The notes beneath the pieces were generated by a model. That model was not told the DNA's origin. It was given only the letters and a program-made list of their open reading frames with translations, and searched no databases. Position numbers and translations under genes: made by a program. This document shows positions 5,599 through 13,634 of a DNA stretch of 18,677 bases, one piece after another. Where the stretch lies: the NCBI GenBank assembly GCA_046537875.1, contig JBKHJZ010000049.1, positions 1 to 18,677 on the forward strand. Reading direction: 5' to 3'. Origin of the DNA: JBKHJZ01 sp046537875 (lineage in GTDB: Bacteria > Actinomycetota > Acidimicrobiia > Acidimicrobiales > VFJN01). Every line of letters begins with the position of its first letter. The first letter of the stretch is position 1.

Positions 5599-6531
5599 AT
5601 GGCGATCACCGACGACATCCGGGGAGCGGTTCAGCACATCGCCGAACGTGTCGCGCCGAGCGTCGTCCGCATCGGCCGGCACGGTGGCCGCGGCTGCGGT
5701 GTGGTGGTCGGCGACGGCCTGGTGCTGACCAACGCCCACAACCTGCGCGACCGCACCACCCTCGTGACCTTCGCCGACGGCCGCGAGGTGCAGGGCCGGG
5801 TCACCGGTGCCGACCCCGACGCCGACCTGGTGGTGCTGGCGGTCGACACGGGCGACGTTCGCGCCCTGTCCTGGGCGGAGACCCCGGCCGAGCTGGGCTC
5901 CACGGTCTTCGCCGTGGCGAGCATCCCCGGAAGCCGGGTGACCGTGGGCACCGTGTCAGCGGTGGACCGCTCGTTCCGGGGGCCGCGCGGCCGGCTGGTC
6001 ACCGGGGGCCTCGAGCACACCGCACCGGTGGCCCGGGGCAGCTCGGGTGGACCGATCGTCGACGCCGGCGGCAGGCTGCTCGGGGTGACCACGCTCCGGC
6101 TCGGCGAGGGCTTCGCCGTGGCGCAGCCGGCAACCCCTGCGCTCCGGCAGCGGGTCGACGACCTCGCGGCAGGGCGCGAGCCCCGGCGGCGGCTACTGGG
6201 CATCGGGATCGCCCCGGCCCACGTCGCCCGCCGGATGCGCCGCTCGGTGGGGCTGCCCGACCGGCCGGGCGTGCTGGTGCGGGCCGTCGAGCTGGGAGGA
6301 CCGGCGGACCGGGCCGGCGTGCGGGAGGGCGACCTCATCACGGCGGCCGGCGACACCGAGATCACGGACGTCGACGACCTGCCGCCCGCGGTGGATCGGG
6401 TGGCCCCGGGCGGCACGCTCACGCTCCACGTCGTGCGGGGCACCGACGAGCTCGACCTGGTCGTCGAGCTCGACGACGACGGGGAGGGCGACGAAGCCGG
6501 GAAGGGCGAGGGCGGTCCCGGGCAGCGCTGA
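5599..6531 (+). CDS. Trypsin-like serine protease with PDZ domain (HtrA/Deg type), no signal peptide
   Basis: A 310-aa S1C-type protease. The trypsin fold (about 10-190) has the triad His47 (LTNAHN), Asp76 (DADLVVL) and Ser149 (RGSSGGPI, in place of the usual GNSGGP). A PDZ domain follows (about 198-290: GIGI, GVLVRAVELGGPADRAGVREGDLI) and then an acidic and glycine-rich tail. Unlike most HtrA proteins there is neither a signal peptide nor a membrane anchor, so it should act in the cytoplasm, probably on misfolded or specific proteins. The ATG at 5599 has AGGAGG (5588-5593) 5 nt upstream. It is divergent from the HxlR regulator with a shared operator, and convergent with the large SARP-NTPase-WD40 gene. 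Trypsin-like effectors coupled to STAND NTPases are known in bacterial conflict systems, but here there is no shared operon to prove a link. Confidence 0.92.
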   Translation: MAITDDIRGAVQHIAERVAPSVVRIGRHGGRGCGVVVGDGLVLTNAHNLRDRTTLVTFADGREVQGRVTGADPDADLVVLAVDTGDVRALSWAETPAELGSTVFAVASIPGSRVTVGTVSAVDRSFRGPRGRLVTGGLEHTAPVARGSSGGPIVDAGGRLLGVTTLRLGEGFAVAQPATPALRQRVDDLAAGREPRRRLLGIGIAPAHVARRMRRSVGLPDRPGVLVRAVELGGPADRAGVREGDLITAAGDTEITDVDDLPPAVDRVAPGGTLTLHVVRGTDELDLVVELDDDGEGDEAGKGEGGPGQR

Positions 6532-6544
6532 CCGCGCAGGCTCC

Positions 6545-6570
6545 GGTCGTCCGGCAGGCCGGATCCGACC
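6545..6570. terminator. Probable bidirectional terminator hairpin
   Basis: GGTCG-TCCGGC (6545-6555) pairs with GCCGGA-TC-CGACC (6558-6570), giving an 11-bp GC-rich stem with a two-base bulge and a tight AG-centred loop. It sits in the 48-bp gap between the convergent protease and WD40-protein genes. There is no T-tract, which is common for hairpins in high-GC actinobacteria. Confidence 0.55.
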
Positions 6571-6579
6571 CGGTCACGA

Positions 6580-9500
6580 TCACGGGCAGCGCGGGAGGTG
6601 CAGGTACTGCCGGCACTCCTCGTCGGTGAGTCTGCGGGTCAGTCTGCGCTCGGCGATCGCGATCAGGTCGTCCAGGTCGAGCGCCCAGACCCGCACGGCT
6701 CCTTCCGTGCCCACCGAGGCGAGCTGCGAGCCGTCGGGGCTGAACGCCACGGCGGAGACCATTGAACCGTGTTCCCGCAGGACGAGCAGCCGCTCGCCGG
6801 AGTAGGGGTCCCATATCTGCACCGTGCCGTCGGAGCTGCCCGTCGCCAGGCGTGAGCCGTCGCGGCTGAATGCGAGTGCCATCGCTCCTCCGGTGTGCCC
6901 GGCGAGGGTCGTGACGTGCCGGCCCGTCGCCGCGTTCCAGACGTCGACGGTCCCGCCCGAGAAGACCTGCCACGTGGTGGTTGCGACCAGGTGCCCTGCG
7001 GGGCTGGTTGCGGCCTTCCCCACCGGTGCATCGATGCTCCGCTCCACATCGGCCGCCCTCCAGTCCCAGATCACGAGCTGGCCGGGTCTGCGATCCGATC
7101 GGCCCGTGAGGCCGAGGCCCCGGGTGGTGACGAGCTGCGCACCGTCGGCGCTGAAAGCCACCGACCCGACGACGACGCCGACGTCCTCCTGGAGCACGTT
7201 GACCTCGCGGCCGGAGCGATCGACGATGGTGACCCGCCCAGTGCGGCGGAGGCGCTCCGGTGGCCCGAAGACGTTGTTCGTGGCGACGGCCAGGATGTCG
7301 CCGTCGGGGCTCCAGGCCACGTCCATCCAGGGGGCGACCACCGGACCCGGGCGGACGGCGACGGATTCGCGGCCGGTCTCGAGGTCCCACACCCGCACGG
7401 ACCCGTCCACTCCGGCGCCGGCGACCAGCCGGCCGTCGCCGCTCACATCGAGGGCGATGACCTGGGCACCGGAGGCCACGGGCGGATCGCTCGGGATCTC
7501 TCCCGTGTTCGGTGACGGTGACGGATCGGACGGGCCGCCGAGCGTCCGGAGGCACGAGAACGTTCGTGTGTCCCAGACGGTGACCGAGCGGGCGCCGCTG
7601 GGGGTGACGAGCCGGCTGCCGTCCGCGGTGTAGGCGACGGCGCTGTACGTGATCGCCACGGCCGGGAGCGTGGCGTGTTCGCGACCGCCCGTGATGCTGA
7701 CGTCCCAGACGTGGCACGCGGCGAGGTCGTCGTTGCCGGTCACGACCCTGGTGCCGTCCGGTGAGAAGGCCACCCCGCCGATGCCCCTGCTGGTGTCGTG
7801 AGCGGACACCGCGGCGGCCCGGCGAAGGCCGCGGTCGGTCACCTGCCACACCGTCGCCGATCCACTGCTGCTCGCCGCGACGAGGCGTCCGCCGTCGGGG
7901 CTCCAGTCGAGGGCGTACACGTGCCCTGCGTAAGCGCGCAGCGTGAAGCGGTACTGGCCGGTGGAGGCGTCGTAGACGCGGGTACCGCCGTCGTAGCTCG
8001 AGGTGGCGATCGACTCACCGTCGGGGCTCCAGGCGACGTCGGTGAGCGGATGGACGTGTCCCGCCAGGGTGAGGAGGCGATCGCTCGATGCCAGGTCCAC
8101 GACGACCGCCATCGGTGTGACCATCGAGGTGACCGCGATCCGTGCACCGCCCGGGTCGAAGTCCGTCCGGCCCGGCACGGGGACAGAGCGGATCTCGTGG
8201 ACGATCCTTCCGGTCCTCAGATCCAGGATGCGGACGGTGCCGTCCTCCGGCCAGGCGGCGGCGAGCAGCGAGCCGGCGGCGCTGAACGAGGGCCCCGAGG
8301 GCCCGAAGCGCCGCCACCGCGGCGGGGGGCCGGCCATCGAGCCCAGCTCCCGTGCGGTGGTCGGGTCCCAGATGCGGGCCGCGCCGTCGGTGCCCGTGGT
8401 GGCCAGCAACGTCCCGTCGTGGTTGAAGGCGAGGTCGGTGACATCGCCGCTGTGCGCGCGGAGGGCGCGGACGCGCTCGCCGGTTTGCGCGTCGCGGATC
8501 TCCACCGTGCCGGACCCCTCCGGGCCCTTGGCGACGAAGGTTCGCCCATCCGGGCTCCAGTCCACGCGCCCCCCGACCGCCGAGACCCGGAGCTCGAGGG
8601 GGGAGGCGGTCACGCCACGATGGAGGGCCTCCTCGGCCTCGGGCAGCACCGAGCCGTCGGCGGACCGGGTGTGCTCGACGGCCGCGAGGGCCAGGAGGAT
8701 GCTGCGCTCGGGGTCGACGTCCAGGTTGGTGTGCGCTGCGGCCGCGAGCTGGCGGGCGGTCGCGATCCGGCTCCTGCGCTCGGCCTCGTTCCGCTGGCTC
8801 ACCGCCACCGACCCCAGCACCATCGACATGCCCAGGAGGGCCCGGAGGCGCGTGTTCTGGCGAGCCTGGCTGCGGGCCTGCTCTTCCGCGGCCCGCCGCT
8901 CGGCATCGGCGAGCGCCCGGCCGGCGTCGAGGAAGTCGTGCTCGGTTGGCGTGAGCTCGGGCCGGGACCGCTCCCGCCAGTCGAGCACGCGCCCCAGCCG
9001 GGCGCCGCGGTAGAGCTCGCTGTCGGGGCGGCCCATGGCCTGCCACGTGTCGGCCGCGCCGGTGAGGTGGCGGAGGATGCGCTGGCCCTCGATGTCGTCG
9101 TCGAGCCAGCCTCGGAGCCGCGGCCAGGCGCGGGCCAGCGCCTCGTGCGCCAGCTCGACCAGGCCGTCGTCGCTGGTGACCAGCCGGGCGCCCACCAGCA
9201 GCTCGACCAGCTCCTCATGGGCAGGGTCGGCGGCGACCATCCGCCGGGGCACCCGGCTGCGCACGGGCTCGCCGTTCGGGCTCGGCGCCACCAGCCGCAG
9301 CAGGAGGTCGCGCACCAGCTCCCGCTTGCCGGGCGGCACCTCCGCGTAGAGCGCCTCGGCCGACTGGGCGACCGCCCCCCGGATGCCGCCGGTGGCCCGG
9401 TAGCCCTCCACGGTCAGGGTGCGCCCCTCGCGGCACTCCCAGGTGGCGCGCAGGGCGTGAGACAGGAGGGGCAGCGCACCGGGCTCCCCCTCCACCTCCT

Positions 9501-10821
9501 GCACCAGCAGCTCGACCAGACCCGGTTCGAGCAGCAACCCGGCCTGGCGGGCGGGCCCCTCGACCGCCGCCCGGAGGTCGCCCTCGCCCATGGCTCCGAG
9601 CAGGTAGAGGCCGGGCTCGACCAGGTGGGCGAAGCGCGGGTGGGCGGCGAGCTCGGCCAGCCGGTCGGCCCGCAACGCCACCACCAGCGGGCCACGCTCG
9701 GCGTGGTCCACCAGCGCGGCGAAGAACCGGGCGCGCTCCTCGCCGTCGTCGCACAGGGTCACGGCCTGCTCGCACTGGTCGACCACGAGCACCGGCGCGG
9801 GGCCCGAGCTGGGTAGGGCGGTGAGGGCGTCGGTGGGGCGGAGCCCCGGCGTGATCACCACGACCCGCCGGCCCTCGCGGCCGAGCGCCGCCGCCACGCC
9901 GGCCCGCACCAGCGACGACTTGCCGCTCCCGGACGGTCCCACCACCGCCAGGACGCCGACCGCCGACAGCCGCCGCAGGCACGCCGCCACGTCCTTCTCG
10001 CGCCCGAAGAAGGCCTCGGCGTCGGCCACGTCGTAGGACACCAGGCCGAGGTAGGGGCAGCTGGTGCTCGGCTCGGGGAGCGCGGCGTCGGCGACCAGGG
10101 AGGGGTCCTGGCGCAGGACCGCCTGCTCCAGGGCGACGAGGTCGGGCCCCGGGTCCAGCCCCAGCTCACCGCTCAGCACCGTGCGGGCCCGGTGGAGGGT
10201 CCGCAGCGCCTCGCCTTGGCGGCCGGCCTGGTACTGGGCGAGGGCCAGCAGCGACCAGCGCCGCTCCCGCAGCGGCGCCTCGGCCACCCGAGCCTGGGCG
10301 GCAGTGAGCACCTCGCCGTACCGGCCCGCCCGCAGCGCCGCGTCGAGGTGCACCTCCTCGGCGTCCCGCCGCAGCTCCTCCAGGCGCTCCGCCTCGACCC
10401 GCCCGGGCTCCCAGTCCTCCAGCTCCAGCAGCGCGCGGCCCCGCCACAGCGCCAGCGCCTCCTCGGTCACGTGCGCCGCCCGCTCCGGCTCCCCGAGCGT
10501 CAACAGCTCTCGGCCCCGCCCCACAAGCCGCTCGAAGCGCCGGGCGTCCACCTCGCCGGCGGGCAGGGTCAACCGATAGCCGTAGCGCGTGGTCTCGATG
10601 GCGCCGGTGCCGAGGACCTTGCGCAGGCGGGCGACGCACCCCTGGACCACCTTCGTCCACGTGGCCGGCGGCCGCTCGCCCCACAGCGCGTCGGCGAGGC
10701 GCTCGGGGCTCACCGTGTCACCCGGGCGTAACGACAGCGCCGCCAGGACGACGTGGTCGCGCGGACCGAGCCCGGCGGCATCCCCGTCGACGCTGAGCGG
10801 ACCGAGGATCCCGATTCCCAC
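6580..10821 (-). CDS. SARP/BTAD regulator fused to an nSTAND NTPase and 14 WD40-like blades
   Basis: A 1413-aa cytosolic signalling protein. An OmpR-type winged helix (about 1-87; GILGPL, LADALWGERPP, YGYRL) and a BTAD helical repeat (about 90-238; DARRFERLV, LGLDPGPDLVALEQAVL) form a SARP-type activator. An nSTAND NTPase follows (about 255-640): PYLGLVSYDVADAEAFFGRE, Walker A GPSGSGKS at 295-302, Walker B VLVVDQCEQ at 344-352. After a short hydrophobic stretch (about 658-674, probably too short to cross the membrane) come 14 WD40-like units (about 745-1380, e.g. FSPDGSQLAS), enough for two seven-bladed propellers, and the tail TDEECRQYLHLPRCP typical of this family. Expected logic: WD40 blades sense a ligand, NTP-driven assembly switches on DNA binding. 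The GTG start at 10821 begins the SARP core exactly. It faces a small membrane-protein gene across a repeat-rich control region. Confidence 0.92.
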   Translation of the reverse strand: MGIGILGPLSVDGDAAGLGPRDHVVLAALSLRPGDTVSPERLADALWGERPPATWTKVVQGCVARLRKVLGTGAIETTRYGYRLTLPAGEVDARRFERLVGRGRELLTLGEPERAAHVTEEALALWRGRALLELEDWEPGRVEAERLEELRRDAEEVHLDAALRAGRYGEVLTAAQARVAEAPLRERRWSLLALAQYQAGRQGEALRTLHRARTVLSGELGLDPGPDLVALEQAVLRQDPSLVADAALPEPSTSCPYLGLVSYDVADAEAFFGREKDVAACLRRLSAVGVLAVVGPSGSGKSSLVRAGVAAALGREGRRVVVITPGLRPTDALTALPSSGPAPVLVVDQCEQAVTLCDDGEERARFFAALVDHAERGPLVVALRADRLAELAAHPRFAHLVEPGLYLLGAMGEGDLRAAVEGPARQAGLLLEPGLVELLVQEVEGEPGALPLLSHALRATWECREGRTLTVEGYRATGGIRGAVAQSAEALYAEVPPGKRELVRDLLLRLVAPSPNGEPVRSRVPRRMVAADPAHEELVELLVGARLVTSDDGLVELAHEALARAWPRLRGWLDDDIEGQRILRHLTGAADTWQAMGRPDSELYRGARLGRVLDWRERSRPELTPTEHDFLDAGRALADAERRAAEEQARSQARQNTRLRALLGMSMVLGSVAVSQRNEAERRSRIATARQLAAAAHTNLDVDPERSILLALAAVEHTRSADGSVLPEAEEALHRGVTASPLELRVSAVGGRVDWSPDGRTFVAKGPEGSGTVEIRDAQTGERVRALRAHSGDVTDLAFNHDGTLLATTGTDGAARIWDPTTARELGSMAGPPPRWRRFGPSGPSFSAAGSLLAAAWPEDGTVRILDLRTGRIVHEIRSVPVPGRTDFDPGGARIAVTSMVTPMAVVVDLASSDRLLTLAGHVHPLTDVAWSPDGESIATSSYDGGTRVYDASTGQYRFTLRAYAGHVYALDWSPDGGRLVAASSSGSATVWQVTDRGLRRAAAVSAHDTSRGIGGVAFSPDGTRVVTGNDDLAACHVWDVSITGGREHATLPAVAITYSAVAYTADGSRLVTPSGARSVTVWDTRTFSCLRTLGGPSDPSPSPNTGEIPSDPPVASGAQVIALDVSGDGRLVAGAGVDGSVRVWDLETGRESVAVRPGPVVAPWMDVAWSPDGDILAVATNNVFGPPERLRRTGRVTIVDRSGREVNVLQEDVGVVVGSVAFSADGAQLVTTRGLGLTGRSDRRPGQLVIWDWRAADVERSIDAPVGKAATSPAGHLVATTTWQVFSGGTVDVWNAATGRHVTTLAGHTGGAMALAFSRDGSRLATGSSDGTVQIWDPYSGERLLVLREHGSMVSAVAFSPDGSQLASVGTEGAVRVWALDLDDLIAIAERRLTRRLTDEECRQYLHLPRCP

Positions 10822-10830
10822 CGACGCGCA

Positions 10831-10908
10831 GTGTCCGCCCGGTGTCGCCGGTCGTCAACGGCGCTGTTACCGCGCTGACACCGCGGTGGCGGACCGCCGA
10901 CACCGCGG
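10831..10908. promoter_or_regulatory. GTGTC/GACAC repeat cluster, candidate SARP operator
   Basis: GTGTC occurs at 10831 and 10842 (11 bp apart), each followed by a CGCC-type tract. On the other side, GACACCGCGG occurs at 10877-10886 and 10899-10908, 22 bp apart. SARP regulators typically bind direct repeats with about 11-bp phasing. The first motif overlaps GACACT (10830-10835, minus strand), a possible -10 for the SARP gene 8 nt before its GTG. A perfect palindrome CACCGCGGTG lies at 10879-10888. Confidence 0.5.
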
Positions 10909-10962
10909 GGCGCGACGACGACCCCGCCGTCGACCGGCGGCCGTCACGGAGGAGTCATCGTC

Positions 10963-11490
10963 ATGACACGTCTCACTATGCGCATCGAGCCGTCCGATCC
11001 CCCCGACCAGGGGCCGTCCCCACCCTCGTCCCCCCGACGCCGCAGGGCTTTCGGCTGGGCCGCCGTCGCAGCCGCCGCCGCGGCGACCGCCGCGCTCGTT
11101 GTCAACTCGACCGCCGGTGGCGACCACGCCGAGCGCCGAGACGTCGTCGCCCGAGCGGGCAACCGCCCGGCGCTCAGCGCCTCGGCCGACGACCCGCGGG
11201 CCCCGGGGCCGGCACCTGGGTGCATGTGGACCTCGCAGGTCGACGTCCCGGTGTTCCCTGCGGAGAACCTGGGGCCGGCATCGACCGTGGACTCGGTGCT
11301 GGTCTTCGAGGCATGCGACGGCGCGTGGACCGGGGACATCACGTGGCTGGTCCCCGACAACAACCCCCATCCGGGCGCCGCCGAGCCGACCGGTGGCGAC
11401 TCGGGTCTGCCGAACCCGTGGGCGGCGGGCGACGCCGCCGTCGCCCGGCACCTGGGCGATCAGCCCCCGGACACGCCCGGGCCGGAGTGA
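10963..11490 (+). CDS. Small membrane-anchored hypothetical protein
   Basis: A 175-aa protein not recognised as a named family. A short Pro/Arg-rich cytoplasmic N-terminus with a positive cluster (RRRR at about 25-28) precedes one alanine-rich membrane helix (about 30-48), and then about 125 outward-facing residues rich in Ala, Pro, Asp and Gly. Two cysteines, about residues 87 and 118, could form a disulfide. No lipobox or catalytic motif is seen. The start is fixed by GGAGGAG (10948-10954), 8 nt upstream. It is divergent from the SARP-NTPase-WD40 gene and shares its control region, so it may be a target of that regulator, similar in position though not in sequence to small targets of AfsR-type regulators (inference). 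No reading into the VWA gene is needed, since that gene has its own promoter candidate. Confidence 0.75.
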   Translation: MTRLTMRIEPSDPPDQGPSPPSSPRRRRAFGWAAVAAAAAATAALVVNSTAGGDHAERRDVVARAGNRPALSASADDPRAPGPAPGCMWTSQVDVPVFPAENLGPASTVDSVLVFEACDGAWTGDITWLVPDNNPHPGAAEPTGGDSGLPNPWAAGDAAVARHLGDQPPDTPGPE

Positions 11491-11540
11491 TCGCGCGTCG
11501 TCGACCGGGGACCGACGGCGTGTCGGCGTGACCGGCCCGG

Positions 11541-11546
11541 TACCGT
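11541..11546 (+). promoter_or_regulatory. -10 box of the VWA gene (probable leaderless promoter)
   Basis: TACCGT ends 6 nt before the ATG at 11553, and no Shine-Dalgarno precedes that ATG. This predicts a transcript that begins at or beside the start codon, as for the AAA+ gene. Confidence 0.5.
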
Positions 11547-11552
11547 GGGCGC

Positions 11553-13577
11553 ATGGCGCGGCCCCGGTTCCGCTACAGCCGATGGGACGGCACCCAGGTG
11601 GGCTTCGAGCTCGACGCCGACACGGTGTTCGAGCAGGTCACCGATGACCTGCTCTACCACGGCGACCTGAACGCGGCGCTGCGGCGGCTGCTGCACTCCG
11701 GGTTCCGCGACCGCGACGGCCGGACGATCGAGGGTGTCCGCGACCTGCTCGAGCGGCTCCGCCGCGAGCGGCAGGAGCGGCTCGACCGGTTCGACCTCGG
11801 CGGTGTGTACGACGAGATCGCCGAGGAGCTGCGCGAGGTGGTGGAGACCGAGCGCGAGCAGATCGACCGGCAGGTCCGGGAGGCCCGGGCCAGCGGCGAC
11901 GAGCGCCGGGCCGAGACCGCCCAGGGGGCGGCCGACGAGCGCAACATGCAGCTCGAGATGCTGCCGAACGACCTGGCGGGCATGGTGCGGGAGCTGCAGA
12001 GCTACGAGTTCGCCTCCGCCGAGGCCCAGCGGCGCTTCGACGAGCTGGTCGAGCGTCTGCGCCAGCAGGTGCTCGACTCCTACGTCAACCGGATGACCGG
12101 GGCGGTCGAGAACATGACGCCCGAGGACATGTCCCGCATGAAGGACATGCTCGCCGAGCTCAACCAGATGCTCGAGCAGCGGGCCCGCGGCGAGGAGCCC
12201 GACTTCGACGGGTTCATGGACCGCTACGGCGACTTCTTCCCGGAGAACCCGCGGAACCTCGACGAGCTGCTGGAGGTGCTCGCCCGCCGCATGGCGGCGA
12301 TGCAGGCGATGCTCGCGTCGATGACGCCCGAGCAGCGGGCACAGATCCAGCAGCTTGCCGACCAGCTGCTCGAGGACATGGACCTGCGCTGGCAGGTCGA
12401 CCAGCTCGGCCAGAACCTGCAGGGCATGTTCCCCGACATGGGGTGGGACCAGAGCTACGACTTCCGTGGCCAGGACCCGCTCGGCATGGCGCAGGCGGCG
12501 TCGACCATGGAGGAGCTGGGCGACCTCGACCGCCTCGAGCAGCTGCTGCGCGGCGCCGCCAACCCGGGTGCCCTGGCCGAGGTGGACATCGAGCGGGCCC
12601 GCGAGCTCATGGGCGACGACGCGGCCCGTAGCCTCGACCAACTGGGTCGCCTCACCCGCATGCTCCAGGACGCCGGGCTGATCGACCAGCGGGAGGGCCG
12701 GCTCGAGCTCACCGCCAAGGGCCTCCGCAGCATCGGGCGCAACGCGCTGAACGACCTGTTCCAACGGCTGGCAAAGGACAAGCTCGGCGGCCACGACATC
12801 GAGCGCACGGGCGTCGGCCACGAGCGCACCTACGAGACCAAGGCCTACGAGTTCGGCGACCCGTTCAACCTCCACATCGAGCGCACGGTGCGCAACGCGG
12901 TCGGCCGCTGCGGTGCCGGCACGCCGGTCCGGCTCGCCCCCGACGACTTCGAGGTGGAGCGCACCGAACAGGTGGTCCGGTCGTCGACCGTGCTCATGGT
13001 CGACCTGTCGCTCTCGATGCCGATGCGCGACAACTTCCTCGCCGCCAAGAAGGTGGCGATGGCGCTGCACTCCCTGATCTCCACCCAGTTCCCGCGCGAC
13101 TACCTGGGGATCGTCGGGTTCAGCGAGGTCGCCCGCGAGATCCGTCCCCGCGATCTGCCCGAGGTGTCGTGGGACTTCGTCTACGGCACCAACATGCAGC
13201 ACGCCTTCCAGATCAGCCGGCGCCTGCTGGCCCGCCATCCGGGCACCAAGCAGATCATCATGATCACCGACGGCGAGCCCACGGCCCACTTCGAGCCGGG
13301 CATGGCCGAGCCGTTCTTCTCGTACCCGCCGGTCCGCGAGACCGTCGACGCCACCCTGCGCGAGGTCGTCCGCTGCACCCGCGAGGGGGTCCGCATCAAC
13401 ACGTTCATGCTCGACCCCACCGGGCATCTGCGGTCGTTCGTCGAGAAGCTGACCGAGCTCAACCGCGGCCGGGCGTTCTTCACCACCCCCGAGACGCTCG
13501 GCGACTACGTGCTGGTCGACTTCATCGACTCCAAGCGCGAGATGCGCCGCCGCACCGGCGGGCGGCGCTCGGCCTGA
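11553..13577 (+). CDS. Von Willebrand factor A domain protein (Rv0959-like), partner of the AAA+ ATPase
   Basis: A 674-aa cytosolic protein. Residues about 1-475 are mainly helical and charged (for example LLERLRRERQERLDRF at 65-80) and end in a winged-helix-like segment (MLQDAGLIDQREGRLELTAKGLRSIG). The C-terminal VWA domain (about 476-655) has a complete metal-ion-dependent adhesion site: DLSLS (Asp484, Ser486, Ser488), the Thr of YGTNMQ, and the Asp of ITDGEP. Length and features match mycobacterial Rv0959, which lies next to the AAA+ gene Rv0958; MoxR-type ATPases commonly work with VWA proteins as metal-insertion or protein-remodelling machines. Here the AAA+ partner ends at 2806, about 8.7 kb away on the same strand. 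The start follows TACCGT by 6 nt. The substrate is unknown. Confidence 0.9.
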   Translation: MARPRFRYSRWDGTQVGFELDADTVFEQVTDDLLYHGDLNAALRRLLHSGFRDRDGRTIEGVRDLLERLRRERQERLDRFDLGGVYDEIAEELREVVETEREQIDRQVREARASGDERRAETAQGAADERNMQLEMLPNDLAGMVRELQSYEFASAEAQRRFDELVERLRQQVLDSYVNRMTGAVENMTPEDMSRMKDMLAELNQMLEQRARGEEPDFDGFMDRYGDFFPENPRNLDELLEVLARRMAAMQAMLASMTPEQRAQIQQLADQLLEDMDLRWQVDQLGQNLQGMFPDMGWDQSYDFRGQDPLGMAQAASTMEELGDLDRLEQLLRGAANPGALAEVDIERARELMGDDAARSLDQLGRLTRMLQDAGLIDQREGRLELTAKGLRSIGRNALNDLFQRLAKDKLGGHDIERTGVGHERTYETKAYEFGDPFNLHIERTVRNAVGRCGAGTPVRLAPDDFEVERTEQVVRSSTVLMVDLSLSMPMRDNFLAAKKVAMALHSLISTQFPRDYLGIVGFSEVAREIRPRDLPEVSWDFVYGTNMQHAFQISRRLLARHPGTKQIIMITDGEPTAHFEPGMAEPFFSYPPVRETVDATLREVVRCTREGVRINTFMLDPTGHLRSFVEKLTELNRGRAFFTTPETLGDYVLVDFIDSKREMRRRTGGRRSA

Positions 13578-13634
13578 ACCGCCGGCTCGCGCCGCCGCGC
13601 CCCTCACCCGGCCTCGGCACCGGTCGACGGGTCG

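Noticed and set aside
7798..9816. A 672-codon open frame on the plus strand opposite the SARP-NTPase-WD40 gene
   Set aside because: Antisense to Walker A and WD40 repeats; no domain or ribosome site of its own.
11460..13607. A 715-codon open frame on the minus strand opposite the VWA gene
   Set aside because: The plus-strand frame has an intact MIDAS motif and a recognisable VWA domain; the antisense product is low-complexity His/Val/Leu/Glu repeats with no domain.
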